This document shows positions 45,700-56,132 of a DNA stretch of 64,000 nucleotides, in pieces. The position numbers and the translations under genes were made by a program. Under the pieces are notes generated by a model, which made no database searches, was not told the origin of the DNA, and saw nothing but the letters and a program-made list of their open reading frames with translations. Where the stretch lies: positions 47,678-111,677 of the forward strand of contig NZ_JAGGPF010000007.1 of NCBI RefSeq assembly GCF_018613935.1. The letters run 5' to 3'. The DNA is from Agromyces sp. ISL-38. Lineage in GTDB: Bacteria; Actinomycetota; Actinomycetes; Actinomycetales; Microbacteriaceae. Numbering within the stretch: position 1 is the stretch's first letter; each line of letters begins with the position of its first letter.

Positions 45700-45710
45700 G
45701 ACAAGATGTC
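45700..45710. promoter_or_regulatory. Putative TetR operator, copy 3
   Basis: GACA-AGA-TGTC, third copy. It contains the ATG at 45706, which argues that translation of tetR begins further downstream. Confidence 0.8.
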
Positions 45711-45732
45711 AAGTGAAAGTAGGATGTTCCTC

Positions 45733-46356
45733 GTGACGACACGGAAGTACACCCAGCAGGCACGCGCCATGGCGGCCGATGAGACGAAACGCCGGATCCT
45801 CGATGCGATGCGCGATCGGCTGCGCGCGGCCCCCAGTGAGGCACTGAGCATCGAACGGGTGGCGCAAGAGGCCGGCGTCGCCCGCTCGACCGTGTACCTC
45901 GTCTTCGGCTCGAAGGCCGGGCTCTTCGAGGCGCTCGGCCAGGACCTGCTCGAGCGAACCGGCTTCCAGCGCATCGTCGATGCCGTCGCGCTGCCCGATG
46001 CGCGCGATGCGGTGCGGGAGTCCCTGCGGGCGGCGGCGAGCGTGTACGCCGCCGAACGCGACGTCAGCCGGACGATCTACTCGATGTGGTCCCTCGAGCC
46101 CGAGGCCGTGCGCCGCGCCTTCGAGGTGGTCGAGCGCGGCCGCGCCGAGGGGCAGCGCCGGATGGCGGTCCGCCTCGGTGAGGAGGGGCACCTGCACCCG
46201 GATGTCACGGTCGACGAGGCGACCGACATCCTGTGGGTCATCACGAGCTTCGAGACATTCGATCAGCTGTACACGGGGCGCGGTCTCAACGAGGAGGACA
46301 CTGCAGCTCGCCTGGTCGCGATGGCCGAACGCACGCTGTGGGCATCGCGGGGATGA
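45733..46356 (+). CDS. TetR/AcrR family transcriptional regulator
   Basis: 207 residues from GTG 45733; ATG 45724 is an equally possible start, while ATG 45706 lies inside an operator. The helix-turn-helix is clear: RRILDAMRDRLRAAP...LSIERVAQEAGVARSTVYLVFGSKAGLFEALG. The C-terminal helices (SLRAAASVYAAERDVSRTIYSMWSLEPEAV, ILWVITSFETFDQLY) form the ligand and dimer domain. It probably represses both itself and the divergent flavin monooxygenase by binding the three GACA-N3-TGTC sites. Confidence 0.9.
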   Translation: MTTRKYTQQARAMAADETKRRILDAMRDRLRAAPSEALSIERVAQEAGVARSTVYLVFGSKAGLFEALGQDLLERTGFQRIVDAVALPDARDAVRESLRAAASVYAAERDVSRTIYSMWSLEPEAVRRAFEVVERGRAEGQRRMAVRLGEEGHLHPDVTVDEATDILWVITSFETFDQLYTGRGLNEEDTAARLVAMAERTLWASRG

Positions 46357-46369
46357 GCGGCGACGGCGA

Positions 46370-46702
46370 CTAATGCAGCAGCAGGCGCCAGTCGTCGGGC
46401 ACGCGCCCGTCGGGACCGGGCGACGCTTGCTCCACGGGACGCGACGTGGGCGGTGAGAGCGGAACGGGCCGGGCCGGCGCGTCGGCGACGTAGTTCCAGA
46501 ACCAGTCCTCGCCCGGCTCGAACGAGGCGGCGACCGGATGGCCGGCCTCCCGGGCATGCCGTGAGGCGTGCTGCGCGGGCGAGGAGTCGCAGCAGCGGAT
46601 CTCGCCGCACGTGATGCAGCGCCGCAGGTGCAACCACCAGCCTCCGCCAGCGAGGCACTCGACGCATCCGGTTCCCGACGGCGGCGGCGCGAACGCGCTC
46701 AT
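46370..46702 (-). CDS. UBP-type zinc-finger protein
   Basis: 110 residues. Cys13/Cys16, Cys29/Cys32, Cys37 and His45/His49/His55 follow the zf-UBP spacing known from eukaryotic ubiquitin hydrolases; the CxxCLAGGGWWLHLRRCITCGEIRCCD segment is the diagnostic part. A ~50-residue Pro-rich C-terminal tail includes the conserved EPGEDWFWNYVAD. Bacteria of this group have no ubiquitin, so the bacterial role is unknown. The start overlaps the stop of the upstream oxidoreductase gene (ATGA), implying coupled translation and probably a joint function. The same gene pairing is familiar from other actinobacteria. Confidence 0.88.
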   Translation of the reverse strand: MSAFAPPPSGTGCVECLAGGGWWLHLRRCITCGEIRCCDSSPAQHASRHAREAGHPVAASFEPGEDWFWNYVADAPARPVPLSPPTSRPVEQASPGPDGRVPDDWRLLLH

Positions 46703-48333
46703 TCCGACACCTCGGCGAGCGCGCGGTGCACCGATGCGACCGCGCTCGAGCCTTCACCGACGGCCGCCGCGACGCGCTTCATCGACCCGCGCCGAACGTC
46801 GCCGGCCGCGAACACGCGGGGAAGGCTCGTCTCGAACGGCAGCGGCGAGCGGTGCAGCGCCTCCCACATCGGACCGAGCTGCCGAACGTCAGTTCCGGTG
46901 CGCACGAATCCGTGCTCATCGCGGTCGAGCTGGGTGATCCAGTCGGTCGCCGGCTGCGCGCCGATGAAGCAGAACAGGCCACGGCAGTCCACCGTGGCGT
47001 TCGTGCCACCCGCGAGCGTGACCTGTTCGAGCGCAGCGTCGCCGTGCAGCTCGGTGACGCTGGTGCGCGTGTGCACCTGGATTCGAGGATGCTCGCTGAG
47101 TCGCTCGACGAGGTAGCTCGACATCTGCGTCGACAGGTTGTCGGAACGCACGACGAGTCGCACGGGGCATCCGTTCGCCGCGAGGTAGAGCGCCGCCTGC
47201 CCGGCCGAGTTGGCGCCGCCGACGACCACGACCGGCGCTCCGGTGACTTGCCGCAGTTCAAGCGGCGTCGCCGCGTGGAAGATGCCCGCGCCCTCGAACT
47301 GGGCCCAGCGATCGAGCTCGAGTGTGCGGTACTGCGCGCCGGTCGTGACGATGACCGCCCTCGCGCGAACGAGCGTGCCGTCGGACAGTGACAGCGTGAG
47401 CGGATCAGGCGACCACTCGAGCCCGGCCGCCTCGCACGGCGCGAACACGCGCACGCCGAACTTGAGCGCCTGCAGCGACGCCTGACCGGTGAGCGCATCG
47501 CCGCTCACGCCGAAGGGGAAGCCGAGGTAGTTCTCGATGCGCGACGTGGCGGCGGACTGCCCGCCCGGCGCGATCGAGTCGAGCAGCACCGTGCGCAGGC
47601 CCTCCGATGCCCCGTAGATCGCCGCGGCCAGACCCGCCGGACCGCCGCCGACGACCGCGAGGTCGGCCGCCCGCTCGTCGTCGTTCACATAGGCCAGGCC
47701 GAGCATCTCGGCGACCTGCCCGGGAGTCGCGCTGAGCACGTTCTCGCCCTGCACGATGGCGACCGGCAGGTCTTGCGCAGTGAAGCCGTGGCCGGCGAGC
47801 GACGCCGACGTGGCCGGGTCGTCGGCATCGACCCAGGTGTAGGCGAGCTCGAGTCGCTCGGCGTACCGGCGCAGCGCATGGGAACCCGCCGAACGGGACG
47901 TGCCGATGATCTTGAGCGTCAGCGCCGCCGGTCCCTTTCGCAGGGCTTCGCGCCGAGCCCACATGGTGCGCAGCAGGATGTCGCAGAGCTCGTCGTCTTC
48001 GGCCATGAGCCGCTGCAGTGATGCATGATCGACCCGGAGCATGCGGCCGGGCTTGGAGGCGCGCGCCGTGAGGAAGGCGCGCTGTCCGTTGAGCAGGCCG
48101 AGCTCGCCGAAGAACGTGCGCTCTCCGATCGCCGCGATGATCGATTCGCCGATCCAGGGCAGGGCGTCGCGGACGACCTCGACCTCACCGCTCTCGATGA
48201 GGATGAGGTCGTACCAGCGGTCGCCCGACCGGACGAGGATCTCCCCGGCGGCCACGTCGGCCGGCACGCCGTACCGCACGAGCCGATCCCACTGCGCGTC
48301 GGTGAGTTCGGGTACGACACGATCCGAGTCCAT
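46699..48333 (-). CDS. Cyclic-nucleotide-binding domain fused to a TrxR-like FAD oxidoreductase lacking the redox cysteines
   Basis: 544 residues from ATG 48333 (AGGGAG 6 bases upstream; ATGs at 48339 and 48357 are alternatives). Domains: a cNMP-binding jelly roll (~10-125, with EILVRSGDRWYDLILIESGEVEV and FFGELGLLNGQRAFLTARA); a thioredoxin-like linker without cysteines (~140-215); then a thioredoxin-reductase fold with FAD motif LAVVGGGPAGLAAAIYGASEG, PGGQSAATSRIENYLGFP, NADPH motif VVVVGGANSAGQAALYLA and the C-terminal FAD motif VFAAGDVRRGSMKRVAAAVGEGS. Where TrxR has the CATC disulfide, this protein reads HAATPLE, so it cannot reduce thioredoxin in the usual way. Coupled to the UBP zinc-finger gene. 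Confidence 0.88.
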   Translation of the reverse strand: MDSDRVVPELTDAQWDRLVRYGVPADVAAGEILVRSGDRWYDLILIESGEVEVVRDALPWIGESIIAAIGERTFFGELGLLNGQRAFLTARASKPGRMLRVDHASLQRLMAEDDELCDILLRTMWARREALRKGPAALTLKIIGTSRSAGSHALRRYAERLELAYTWVDADDPATSASLAGHGFTAQDLPVAIVQGENVLSATPGQVAEMLGLAYVNDDERAADLAVVGGGPAGLAAAIYGASEGLRTVLLDSIAPGGQSAATSRIENYLGFPFGVSGDALTGQASLQALKFGVRVFAPCEAAGLEWSPDPLTLSLSDGTLVRARAVIVTTGAQYRTLELDRWAQFEGAGIFHAATPLELRQVTGAPVVVVGGANSAGQAALYLAANGCPVRLVVRSDNLSTQMSSYLVERLSEHPRIQVHTRTSVTELHGDAALEQVTLAGGTNATVDCRGLFCFIGAQPATDWITQLDRDEHGFVRTGTDVRQLGPMWEALHRSPLPFETSLPRVFAAGDVRRGSMKRVAAAVGEGSSAVASVHRALAEVSE

Positions 48334-48406
48334 GCCCATCTCCCTATCGTGCACCATCGATCGAATGGGAGGGGAGGGCGTCCGGGGTGCCCGTCGCGGG
48401 CCTGCT

Positions 48407-49237
48407 TCACGCCGACAGCCGCTCGAGGAGCGCCATCGCGTCGAACGGCGCCCGCACCTTCACGTCGTTGTCGAAGTACACGAACGTGTCGCGGCCGGCC
48501 GCGAGGTGCGACCGCACCCAGGCCTCCCACCGTTCGAGCGACGCCTCGTCGTAGCCCGAGGTGTACAGCTCCTTCTCGCCGTGCAGGCGGGCGTAGGCGA
48601 AGTCGGCGGTCGCCCAGTCGAGGCGCGGGAACCTGCCGGCGGTGTCGGCGATGACGGATGCCACGCGGTGACGCTCGAGCAGCGACCGCCAGGCATCCGT
48701 CTCGAAGCTCGGATGCCGCACCTCGACCGCGTGGCGCACGATGCGGTCGGCCGGGGCGTGGAGGGCGAAGGCGGTGCGTCCCGACATCCGCCGGTCGCGG
48801 CGCCGCGCGAGTGCCGCGGCGTCACCGTGCGTTCGCGGCAGCTTTGCGAGGAACGCGTCGAGGATCTCCTCGTCGAACGCGAGGTTCGGCGGCAGCTGCC
48901 AGAGCACCGGGCCGAGCTTCCGGCCGAGGGCGAGCACGCCAGAGGCGAAGAAGTTCGCGAGCGGCGCGTCGACGTCGCGGAGGCGCTTGAGGTGGGTGAT
49001 GAAACGCGGCCCCTTCACGGCGAAGACGAAGTCGTCGGGCACAGCGTCGCGCCACCTGACCCAATTCCCGGGCTTCTGCAGGGAGTAGAACGAGCCGTTG
49101 ACCTCGATCGACGTGACGTGTCGAGAGGCGTACTCGAGCTCGTCGGCCTGGCGCACGCCCTTCGGGTAGAACTTCCCCCGCCACGGCGGGTATAGCCAAC
49201 CCGAGGTCCCGACCCGCACCTCGGCCCGGTCGGACAT
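48407..49237 (-). CDS. DUF72 domain protein (TIM-barrel family)
   Basis: 276 residues. It begins with the family hallmark VRVGTSGWLYPPWRGKFYPKG, followed by IEVNGSFYSLQ, FAVKGPRFITHLKRLRD, LGPVLWQLPPN and VEVRHPSF; late motifs are AYARLHGEKELY and TFVYFDNDVKVRAPFDA. DUF72 (YecE-like) proteins are widespread and biochemically uncharacterised. ATG 49237 is 2 bases after the VIT1 stop, so the two genes are probably co-transcribed. Confidence 0.92.
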   Translation of the reverse strand: MSDRAEVRVGTSGWLYPPWRGKFYPKGVRQADELEYASRHVTSIEVNGSFYSLQKPGNWVRWRDAVPDDFVFAVKGPRFITHLKRLRDVDAPLANFFASGVLALGRKLGPVLWQLPPNLAFDEEILDAFLAKLPRTHGDAAALARRRDRRMSGRTAFALHAPADRIVRHAVEVRHPSFETDAWRSLLERHRVASVIADTAGRFPRLDWATADFAYARLHGEKELYTSGYDEASLERWEAWVRSHLAAGRDTFVYFDNDVKVRAPFDAMALLERLSA

Positions 49238-49239
49238 CG

Positions 49240-49959
49240 TCACACGGCCACGCCGAGCAGGCCGCCGATCGTCCAGGTCACCGCGAGCGCGAGCGCGCCG
49301 CCGACGGTGACGCGCAGGATGGCGCGGAGCCTCGGGCTGCCACCGATCCACGCGCTCAGCCAGCCGGTGATCGCGAGCGCGACGACGACCGAGATGAAGG
49401 TCGTCACGATCCGCCATTCGGGCGGCGGCAGCAGGATCGCGAGCATGGGCAGCACGGCACCGATGAGGAATGAGAGAGCGGATGCCCCGGCGGCGTGCCA
49501 CGGGTTCACCACGTCGTCCTGGGCGATGTGCAGCTCCACCTCGAGGTGTGCGGCGAGCGCATCGTGCGCGGTGAGCTCTCGCGCGACCGTCTCGGCGGTG
49601 CCGGCGGAGAGCCCCTTGCCCCGGTAGAGCTCGGCGAGCTCGGCGAGCTCCTGTTGCGGCATCGTCTCGAGCTCCCACCGCTCCTTCGCGATGAGCGTGC
49701 GCTGGGTGTCGCGCGCGCTCGAGACCGAAACGTACTCGCCGAGTCCCATCGAGATCGCGCCGGCCACGACGGCCGCCACGCCCGCCACCAGGATGGCCCC
49801 GACATCCGTCGTCGCCGCCGCGACCCCGACGACGAGCGCCGCGACCGAGACGATGCCGTCGTTCGCGCCGAGCACCCCGGCGCGCAGCCAGTTGAGCTTC
49901 GCATGCACCGCGGCCTTGTGCGGGTCGGTGCGGTGGATCGGTTCCCGCGGGTGGGTCAT
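49240..49959 (-). CDS. VIT1/CCC1 family iron or manganese transporter
   Basis: Membrane transporter for Fe(II) or Mn(II). 239 residues with five predicted helices (~25-45, ~50-75, ~155-175, ~182-202, ~210-235). The family signature LRAGVLGANDGIVSVAALVVG is followed by GAISMGLGEYVSVSSARDTQ and the Glu-rich cytoplasmic metal-binding region at ~85-150 (ERWELETMPQQELAELAELYRGKG...). GAGACT ends 6 bases before the ATG, so transcription may be leaderless. It is divergent from sucC. Confidence 0.92.
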   Translation of the reverse strand: MTHPREPIHRTDPHKAAVHAKLNWLRAGVLGANDGIVSVAALVVGVAAATTDVGAILVAGVAAVVAGAISMGLGEYVSVSSARDTQRTLIAKERWELETMPQQELAELAELYRGKGLSAGTAETVARELTAHDALAAHLEVELHIAQDDVVNPWHAAGASALSFLIGAVLPMLAILLPPPEWRIVTTFISVVVALAITGWLSAWIGGSPRLRAILRVTVGGALALAVTWTIGGLLGVAV

Positions 49960-50160
49960 GCGGCCAGTCTCGCACCGGGCTCGCGACCTCGCCAGCAGCC
50001 CTGGGGCTGTGCAGTCCGGTTCGGACCCCTCGGAGAGGGGAGTACCATGGTCGTCGGCCCGCGTATCTTGACGTCGAGATGAATCGGCACGGCCCGGGCC
50101 ACCACCACCCAACAGCCCCTGTGCGCGACCGCGCGTGCGGATCGATTGGAAGTAGAGAGC

Positions 50161-51327
50161 GTGGATCTTTACGAGTATCAGGCCAGAGACCTGTTCGAGC
50201 ACTACGGGGTTCCGGTGCTTCCGGGCATCGTGGCCGACACCCCCGATGAGGTGCGTGCGGCGGCCGAGAAGCTCGGCGGCGTCGTCGTCGTGAAGGCGCA
50301 GGTCAAGACCGGTGGCCGCGGCAAGGCCGGCGGCGTCAAGGTCGCGAAGAACCCCGACGAGGCGTACGAGGCGGCCAAGGCCATCCTCGGACTCGACATC
50401 AAGGGGCACGTGGTCAAGCGGGTCATGGTCGCCGGCGGGGCGCGCATCGCGCAGGAGTTCTACTTCTCGGTGCTGCTCGATCGAGCCAACCGCTCGTACC
50501 TCTCGCTCACGAGCGTCGAGGGAGGCGTCGAGATCGAGGTGCTCGCGGTCGAGCGGCCCGAGGCGCTCGCTCGCATCGAAATCGACCCCGTTGCGGGCAT
50601 CACGCTCGAGAAGGCCCGCGAGATCGCCGTGGCCGCGAACTTCCCGGCCGACCTCGTCGAGAAGGTCGCCGACGTGTTCGTGAAGCTCTACGAGGTGTAC
50701 GACAAAGAAGACGCCACCCTCGTCGAGGTGAACCCCCTCATCCTCTCCGAAGATGGCGAGGTCATCGCGCTCGACGGCAAGGTCACGCTCGACGAGAACG
50801 CCGAATTCCGCCACGCCGGCCACGCCCTGCTCGAAGACAAGGCCGCGGCCGACCCGCTCGAGGCGAAGGCGAAGGCCGCCGAGCTGAACTACGTGAAGCT
50901 CGACGGCGAGGTCGGCATCATCGGCAACGGCGCTGGCCTCGTCATGTCCACGCTCGACGTGGTCGCCTACGCCGGCGAGAACCACGGCGGCGTGAAGCCC
51001 GCGAACTTCCTCGACATCGGCGGCGGCGCTTCGGCCGAGGTCATGGCCGCGGGTCTCGACGTCATCCTCGGCGACCCGCAGGTCAAGAGCGTCTTCGTCA
51101 ACGTGTTCGGCGGCATCACCGCGTGCGACCAGGTCGCGAAGGGCATCGTCGGCGCGCTCGCCGAGCTCGGCTCGAGCGCCAACAAGCCGCTCGTCGTGCG
51201 ACTCGACGGCAACAACGTCGAAGAGGGTCGTCGCATCCTCGCCGAGGCGAATCACCCGCTGGTGACGCTCGCCGAGAACATGGACCAGGGCGCCGACAAG
51301 GCCGCCGAGCTGGCGAACGCCGCGTAG
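50161..51327 (+). CDS. sucC: Succinyl-CoA synthetase (ADP-forming), beta subunit
   Basis: TCA-cycle enzyme making ATP (or GTP) from succinyl-CoA. 388 residues, normal length. The start is GTG 50161 ([22 protein letters not shown]); a TTG five codons earlier is possible but does not fit the family. The ATP-grasp domain includes [19 protein letters not shown], and [31 protein letters not shown] is followed by the CoA-ligase domain with [37 protein letters not shown] and the phosphate loop [16 protein letters not shown]. sucD starts 16 bases later. Confidence 0.97.
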   Translation: MDLYEYQARDLFEHYGVPVLPGIVADTPDEVRAAAEKLGGVVVVKAQVKTGGRGKAGGVKVAKNPDEAYEAAKAILGLDIKGHVVKRVMVAGGARIAQEFYFSVLLDRANRSYLSLTSVEGGVEIEVLAVERPEALARIEIDPVAGITLEKAREIAVAANFPADLVEKVADVFVKLYEVYDKEDATLVEVNPLILSEDGEVIALDGKVTLDENAEFRHAGHALLEDKAAADPLEAKAKAAELNYVKLDGEVGIIGNGAGLVMSTLDVVAYAGENHGGVKPANFLDIGGGASAEVMAAGLDVILGDPQVKSVFVNVFGGITACDQVAKGIVGALAELGSSANKPLVVRLDGNNVEEGRRILAEANHPLVTLAENMDQGADKAAELANAA

Positions 51328-51343
51328 TAAGGGATTCGAAGAC

Positions 51344-52246
51344 ATGACGATCTTTCTCGACAAGAACTCCAAGGTCATCGTCCAGGGCATCACCGGCGGC
51401 GAGGCTTCGAAGCACACCGCACGCATGCTCGCGGCGGGCACGCAGGTCGTCGGCGGCGTGAACGCACGCAAGGCCGGCACCACCGTGCTGCACAACGACA
51501 AAGACGGCAATGCCGTCGAGCTGCCGGTCTACGGCACGGTCGCCGAGGCGATCGAGCAGACCGGGGCGGATGTCTCCATCGCCTTCGTTCCGCCGGCGTA
51601 CACGAAAGACGCCGTCGTCGAGGCCATCGACGCCGAGATTCCCCTCCTCGTCATCATCACCGAGGGCGTGCCCGTGCAGGACTCGGCCGAGTTCTGGGCG
51701 TACGCCAGGGAGAAGGGCGGCACGACCCGCATCATCGGGCCGAACTGCCCCGGCATCATCAGCCCCGGTGAGTCGCTCGTCGGCATCACCCCGGCGAACA
51801 TCACCGGCAAGGGCCCCATCGGCCTCGTCTCGAAGTCGGGCACGCTCACATACCAGATGATGTACGAGCTGCGCGACCTCGGCTTCTCCACCGCGATCGG
51901 CATCGGTGGCGACCCCATCATCGGCACGACGCACATCGACGCGCTCGCCGCATTCGAGGCCGACCCCGAGACCAAGGCGATCGTCATGATCGGCGAGATC
52001 GGCGGCGACGCCGAGGAGCGCGCGGCCGACTTCATCAAGGCCAACGTCACCAAGCCCGTCGTCGGCTACGTCGCGGGCTTCACCGCTCCGGAGGGCAAGA
52101 CCATGGGCCACGCGGGCGCCATCGTCTCCGGCTCGGCCGGCACCGCCCAGGCGAAGAAGGAGGCCCTCGAGGCCGCCGGCGTGAAGGTCGGCAAGACGCC
52201 GTCCGAGACCGCGACGCTGCTCCGCGAGGTCTACGCCGCGCTCTGA
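51344..52246 (+). CDS. sucD: Succinyl-CoA synthetase (ADP-forming), alpha subunit
   Basis: Alpha subunit carrying the phosphohistidine. 300 residues. The CoA-binding Rossmann fold is [38 protein letters not shown]. The ligase domain has [29 protein letters not shown] and [10 protein letters not shown], and the catalytic His is at 256 in [14 protein letters not shown]. It is followed by a cluster of GGTTTCGATACG/CTACTCAACC repeats, which may end transcription before the PerM-like gene. Confidence 0.97.
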   Translation: MTIFLDKNSKVIVQGITGGEASKHTARMLAAGTQVVGGVNARKAGTTVLHNDKDGNAVELPVYGTVAEAIEQTGADVSIAFVPPAYTKDAVVEAIDAEIPLLVIITEGVPVQDSAEFWAYAREKGGTTRIIGPNCPGIISPGESLVGITPANITGKGPIGLVSKSGTLTYQMMYELRDLGFSTAIGIGGDPIIGTTHIDALAAFEADPETKAIVMIGEIGGDAEERAADFIKANVTKPVVGYVAGFTAPEGKTMGHAGAIVSGSAGTAQAKKEALEAAGVKVGKTPSETATLLREVYAAL

Positions 52247-52260
52247 GCATCGTACTGTCC

Positions 52261-52300
52261 GGTGGTTGAGTAGGCCCGAAGGACCGTATCGAAACCACCC
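52261..52300. repeat. Inverted short copy of the CTACTCAACC/GGTTTCGATACG repeat
   Basis: GGTGGTTGAGTAG, 14 bases, TATCGAAACCACC: the reverse orientation of the 51-bp units that follow, with the central hairpin replaced by a shorter sequence. Confidence 0.8.
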
Positions 52301-52311
52301 TGCCCGGATCA

Positions 52312-52464
52312 GTGGTTTCGATACGCGTCGGGCTGCGCCCGGCGCTACTCAACCACCGGGGTGTGGTTTCGATACGCGTCGGGCTGCGCCCGGCGCTACT
52401 CAACCACCGGGGTGTGGTTTCGATACGCGTCGGGCTTCGCCCGGCGCTACTCAACCACCGGAGG
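52312..52464. repeat. Three tandem copies of a 51-bp repeat downstream of sucD
   Basis: Units start at 52312, 52363 and 52414 and are nearly identical (copy 3 has one changed base in the centre and differs at its end). Each unit begins GTGGTTTCGATACGC and ends CTACTCAACCACCGG. It contains terminal inverted GTGGTT/AACCAC and an inner hairpin (CGTCGGGC/GCCCGGCG). It is the same family as the elements at 24511-24614, and REP-like. Confidence 0.9.
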
Positions 52465-52512
52465 TGCGTCGTGCCGACCGAGCGGCGTCCGCCGGGCTAA
52501 GCTCCCGGAGGA

Positions 52513-53856
52513 ATGAGACGCACGACGATCGCCCTGCTGGCCGCACTCGAGGCATCCGTCGCGGCCCTCATCGGCTTGGGCATCGTGCTCGTGCCGCTCA
52601 TGCTGCTCTGGGCGGTGCACTTCGGACTCGTGGTCGACGTGGCCGTGTTCCTGCGAACCGCGGCCGACGTGTGGCTGCTCGGCCACGGGGTCGACCTCGA
52701 GTTCCAACTCGATGCGGTGACCGCGGCGCGCACCGGACTGCCCGCAGCCGGTGATCCCTTCGCGATCACGATCGCGTTGCTCGGCTTCGCCCTGCTCTCC
52801 GTCTCGTCCGGCCTGCGGATCGGCCGGCGATCGGCCGCCGGCGGCCACTCGTTCACCGGCGGACTGTCGGCGACGGTCATCTACGCGCTCGTCGGTGCCG
52901 GGCTCGCGCTCGCGGCCGGAATCGACGGTGCTCGTCCCTCGCTGTGGCAGGCGGCGCTCCTCCCGGCCTTCGTGATGGCGCTCGGCGTGGTCGTCGGCGC
53001 TGTCGCCGAGTTGAACGGGGCCGGCACGGTGACGGATGCCACGGGCGTCGTCGTGCGCGGCCGCCTCGCCGCGTTCCCGTCGGCCCTCGTCGCGGGCGCG
53101 CGCGCGGCGGTGCGCATCGGAGCCGGAGCCGCGTTCGGCGTGCTCGCGCTCGGCGCGGTGCTCGTGGCCGTCTTGGTCGCCCTCGACTACGCGACGATCG
53201 CCGGGCTCTACCAGTCGCTCGGCGCGGGCATCGATGGCGGCATCGCCCTCACAGTCGGAGAGCTCGCGCTCGTGCCCAATGTCGTCGTCTGGGCGACCGC
53301 GTGGCTGCTCGGCCCAGGATTCGCGATCGGCACCGGCACGGCCGTGTCGCCGGGAGGCACGCTGCTCGGGCCCGTGCCCGGCATCCCGCTCCTCGGCGCG
53401 CTGCCGACCGACGTGGCGGCCCTCGGCGGCCTCTGGCTCATCGCGCCGGTGCTGCTCGGCTTCGTGGGGGCGTGGCTCGTCTACCCGGACGCCGGCCCCG
53501 CTCATGGGAGCCACCCCCTACGAGCCGCGCACGGTGCGGGCACTTCCTGGTGGCATCCGCTTGGCGTGGGCGCCGGCGCGGGCGGCGTCGCGGCGCTCGC
53601 GCTCGGGTTGCTCTCGTGGTGGTCGGGCGGTGCGGCCGGGCCGGGCCGCCTCGCCGAGGTCGGCCCCAATGCGTGGGCGGTCGCGGCGGTCGCCGCTGCG
53701 ACGGTCGGCGTGGGGGCGATCGTCGGCAGCTACGCGGCCAGGGCGCGCGGAACCGCGCCGGACTATGAAGCCGGCAAGCGCGACGAAACAGGTCTGCCCG
53801 GCGACCCCGCGGAGCCGGCGTCGCAGCGTGAGTTCATCTGGGGTGCCGAGCGCTGA
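52513..53856 (+). CDS. perM: PerM-like (DUF6350) polytopic membrane protein
   Basis: 447 residues with about ten predicted helices and a ~35-residue charged C-terminal tail. Actinobacterial DUF6350 proteins include PerM of Mycobacterium tuberculosis, linked to cell division during infection. The recognisable segments are PLMLLWAVHFGLVVDVAVFLRTAADVWLLGHGV (near residues 28-60, described only), ALVPNVVVWATAWLLGPGFAIGTGTAVSPGG and LLGPVPGIPLLGALP. Synteny is the strongest evidence: sucC-sucD-perM-purN-purH is the mycobacterial order. GGAGGA is just before the ATG, and a TAAGCT box lies just upstream of it. Function in this organism is inferred. Confidence 0.82.
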   Translation: MRRTTIALLAALEASVAALIGLGIVLVPLMLLWAVHFGLVVDVAVFLRTAADVWLLGHGVDLEFQLDAVTAARTGLPAAGDPFAITIALLGFALLSVSSGLRIGRRSAAGGHSFTGGLSATVIYALVGAGLALAAGIDGARPSLWQAALLPAFVMALGVVVGAVAELNGAGTVTDATGVVVRGRLAAFPSALVAGARAAVRIGAGAAFGVLALGAVLVAVLVALDYATIAGLYQSLGAGIDGGIALTVGELALVPNVVVWATAWLLGPGFAIGTGTAVSPGGTLLGPVPGIPLLGALPTDVAALGGLWLIAPVLLGFVGAWLVYPDAGPAHGSHPLRAAHGAGTSWWHPLGVGAGAGGVAALALGLLSWWSGGAAGPGRLAEVGPNAWAVAAVAAATVGVGAIVGSYAARARGTAPDYEAGKRDETGLPGDPAEPASQREFIWGAER

Positions 53857-53875
53857 GGGGTCTCCGCCCAGCGGG

Positions 53876-53881
53876 TAGGCT
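53876..53881 (+). promoter_or_regulatory. -10 box (TAGGCT) of a leaderless purN transcript
   Basis: TAGGCT, 6 bases, then GTG 53888, in the 31-base gap after the PerM-like gene. Confidence 0.65.
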
Positions 53882-53887
53882 CTGAGG

Positions 53888-54477
53888 GTGCAGAAGCTCG
53901 TCGTGCTCATCTCGGGCGGAGGCTCGAACCTCCGTTCCCTGCTCGAAGCCTCTGAAGACGCGGAGTTCCCCGCTCGCGTCGTGGCGATCGGCGCCGACCG
54001 CCAAGCCGACGGCCTTGCGCTCGGCGAGGAGTTCGGCATCCCCACGTTCACGGTGCCGTTCACGGCGTATCCCGATCGCGACGCGTGGGGCGCAGCGCTC
54101 ATCGAGCAGGTGCGCCAATGGGAGCCCGACCTCGTGGTGCTCTCGGGCCTCATGCGGCTCGTGCCACCGTCGGTCGTCGATGCGTTCGCGCCGTACCTCA
54201 TCAACACGCATCCCGCCTACCTGCCCGAATTCCCGGGCGCCCACGCGGTGCGCGACGCGCTCGCCGCCGGCGTCACCGAGACCGGCGCGAGCCTCATCGT
54301 CGTCGACAATTCCGTCGACGGCGGCCCGATCATCGCGCGGGAGCGCATTCCGGTGCTCCCTGGCGACACCGAGTCGAGCCTCCACGACCGCATCAAGCCC
54401 GTCGAGCGGCGCCTGCTCATCCAGGTCGTGCTCGACATCGCCAACTCCCACCTCGACCTGAAGGAACTCGCACGATC

Positions 54478-54481
<4 letters not shown>
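53888..54481 (+). CDS. purN: Phosphoribosylglycinamide formyltransferase PurN
   Basis: Third step of de novo purine synthesis: transfers formyl from 10-formyl-tetrahydrofolate to GAR. 197 residues. The phosphate loop [14 protein letters not shown] is near the N-terminus. The catalytic Asn106, His108 and Asp144 ([17 protein letters not shown] and VDGGPI) fall at the same residue numbers as in E. coli PurN. The GTG start has a TAGGCT box 6 bases upstream. The stop overlaps the purH start by 4 bases (ATGA). Confidence 0.97.
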
Positions 54482-56088
<1,607 letters not shown>

Positions 56089-56132
56089 GGCCAACGCCCC
56101 GACTCACTACGGCCACCGCCTCGTGTCCCGCC

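Noticed and set aside
44182..46356. Monooxygenase-TetR pair as a horizontally acquired island
   Set aside because: Base composition and codon use look like the neighbours and there are no flanking repeats or integrase; only the A+T-richer operator region differs.
52080..52464. Minus-strand frame with a repeated peptide, and the thought of a CRISPR array over the 51-bp repeats
   Set aside because: The units are directly adjacent without unique spacers, no cas genes are present, and the peptide repeat just reflects the DNA repeat (51 is divisible by 3).
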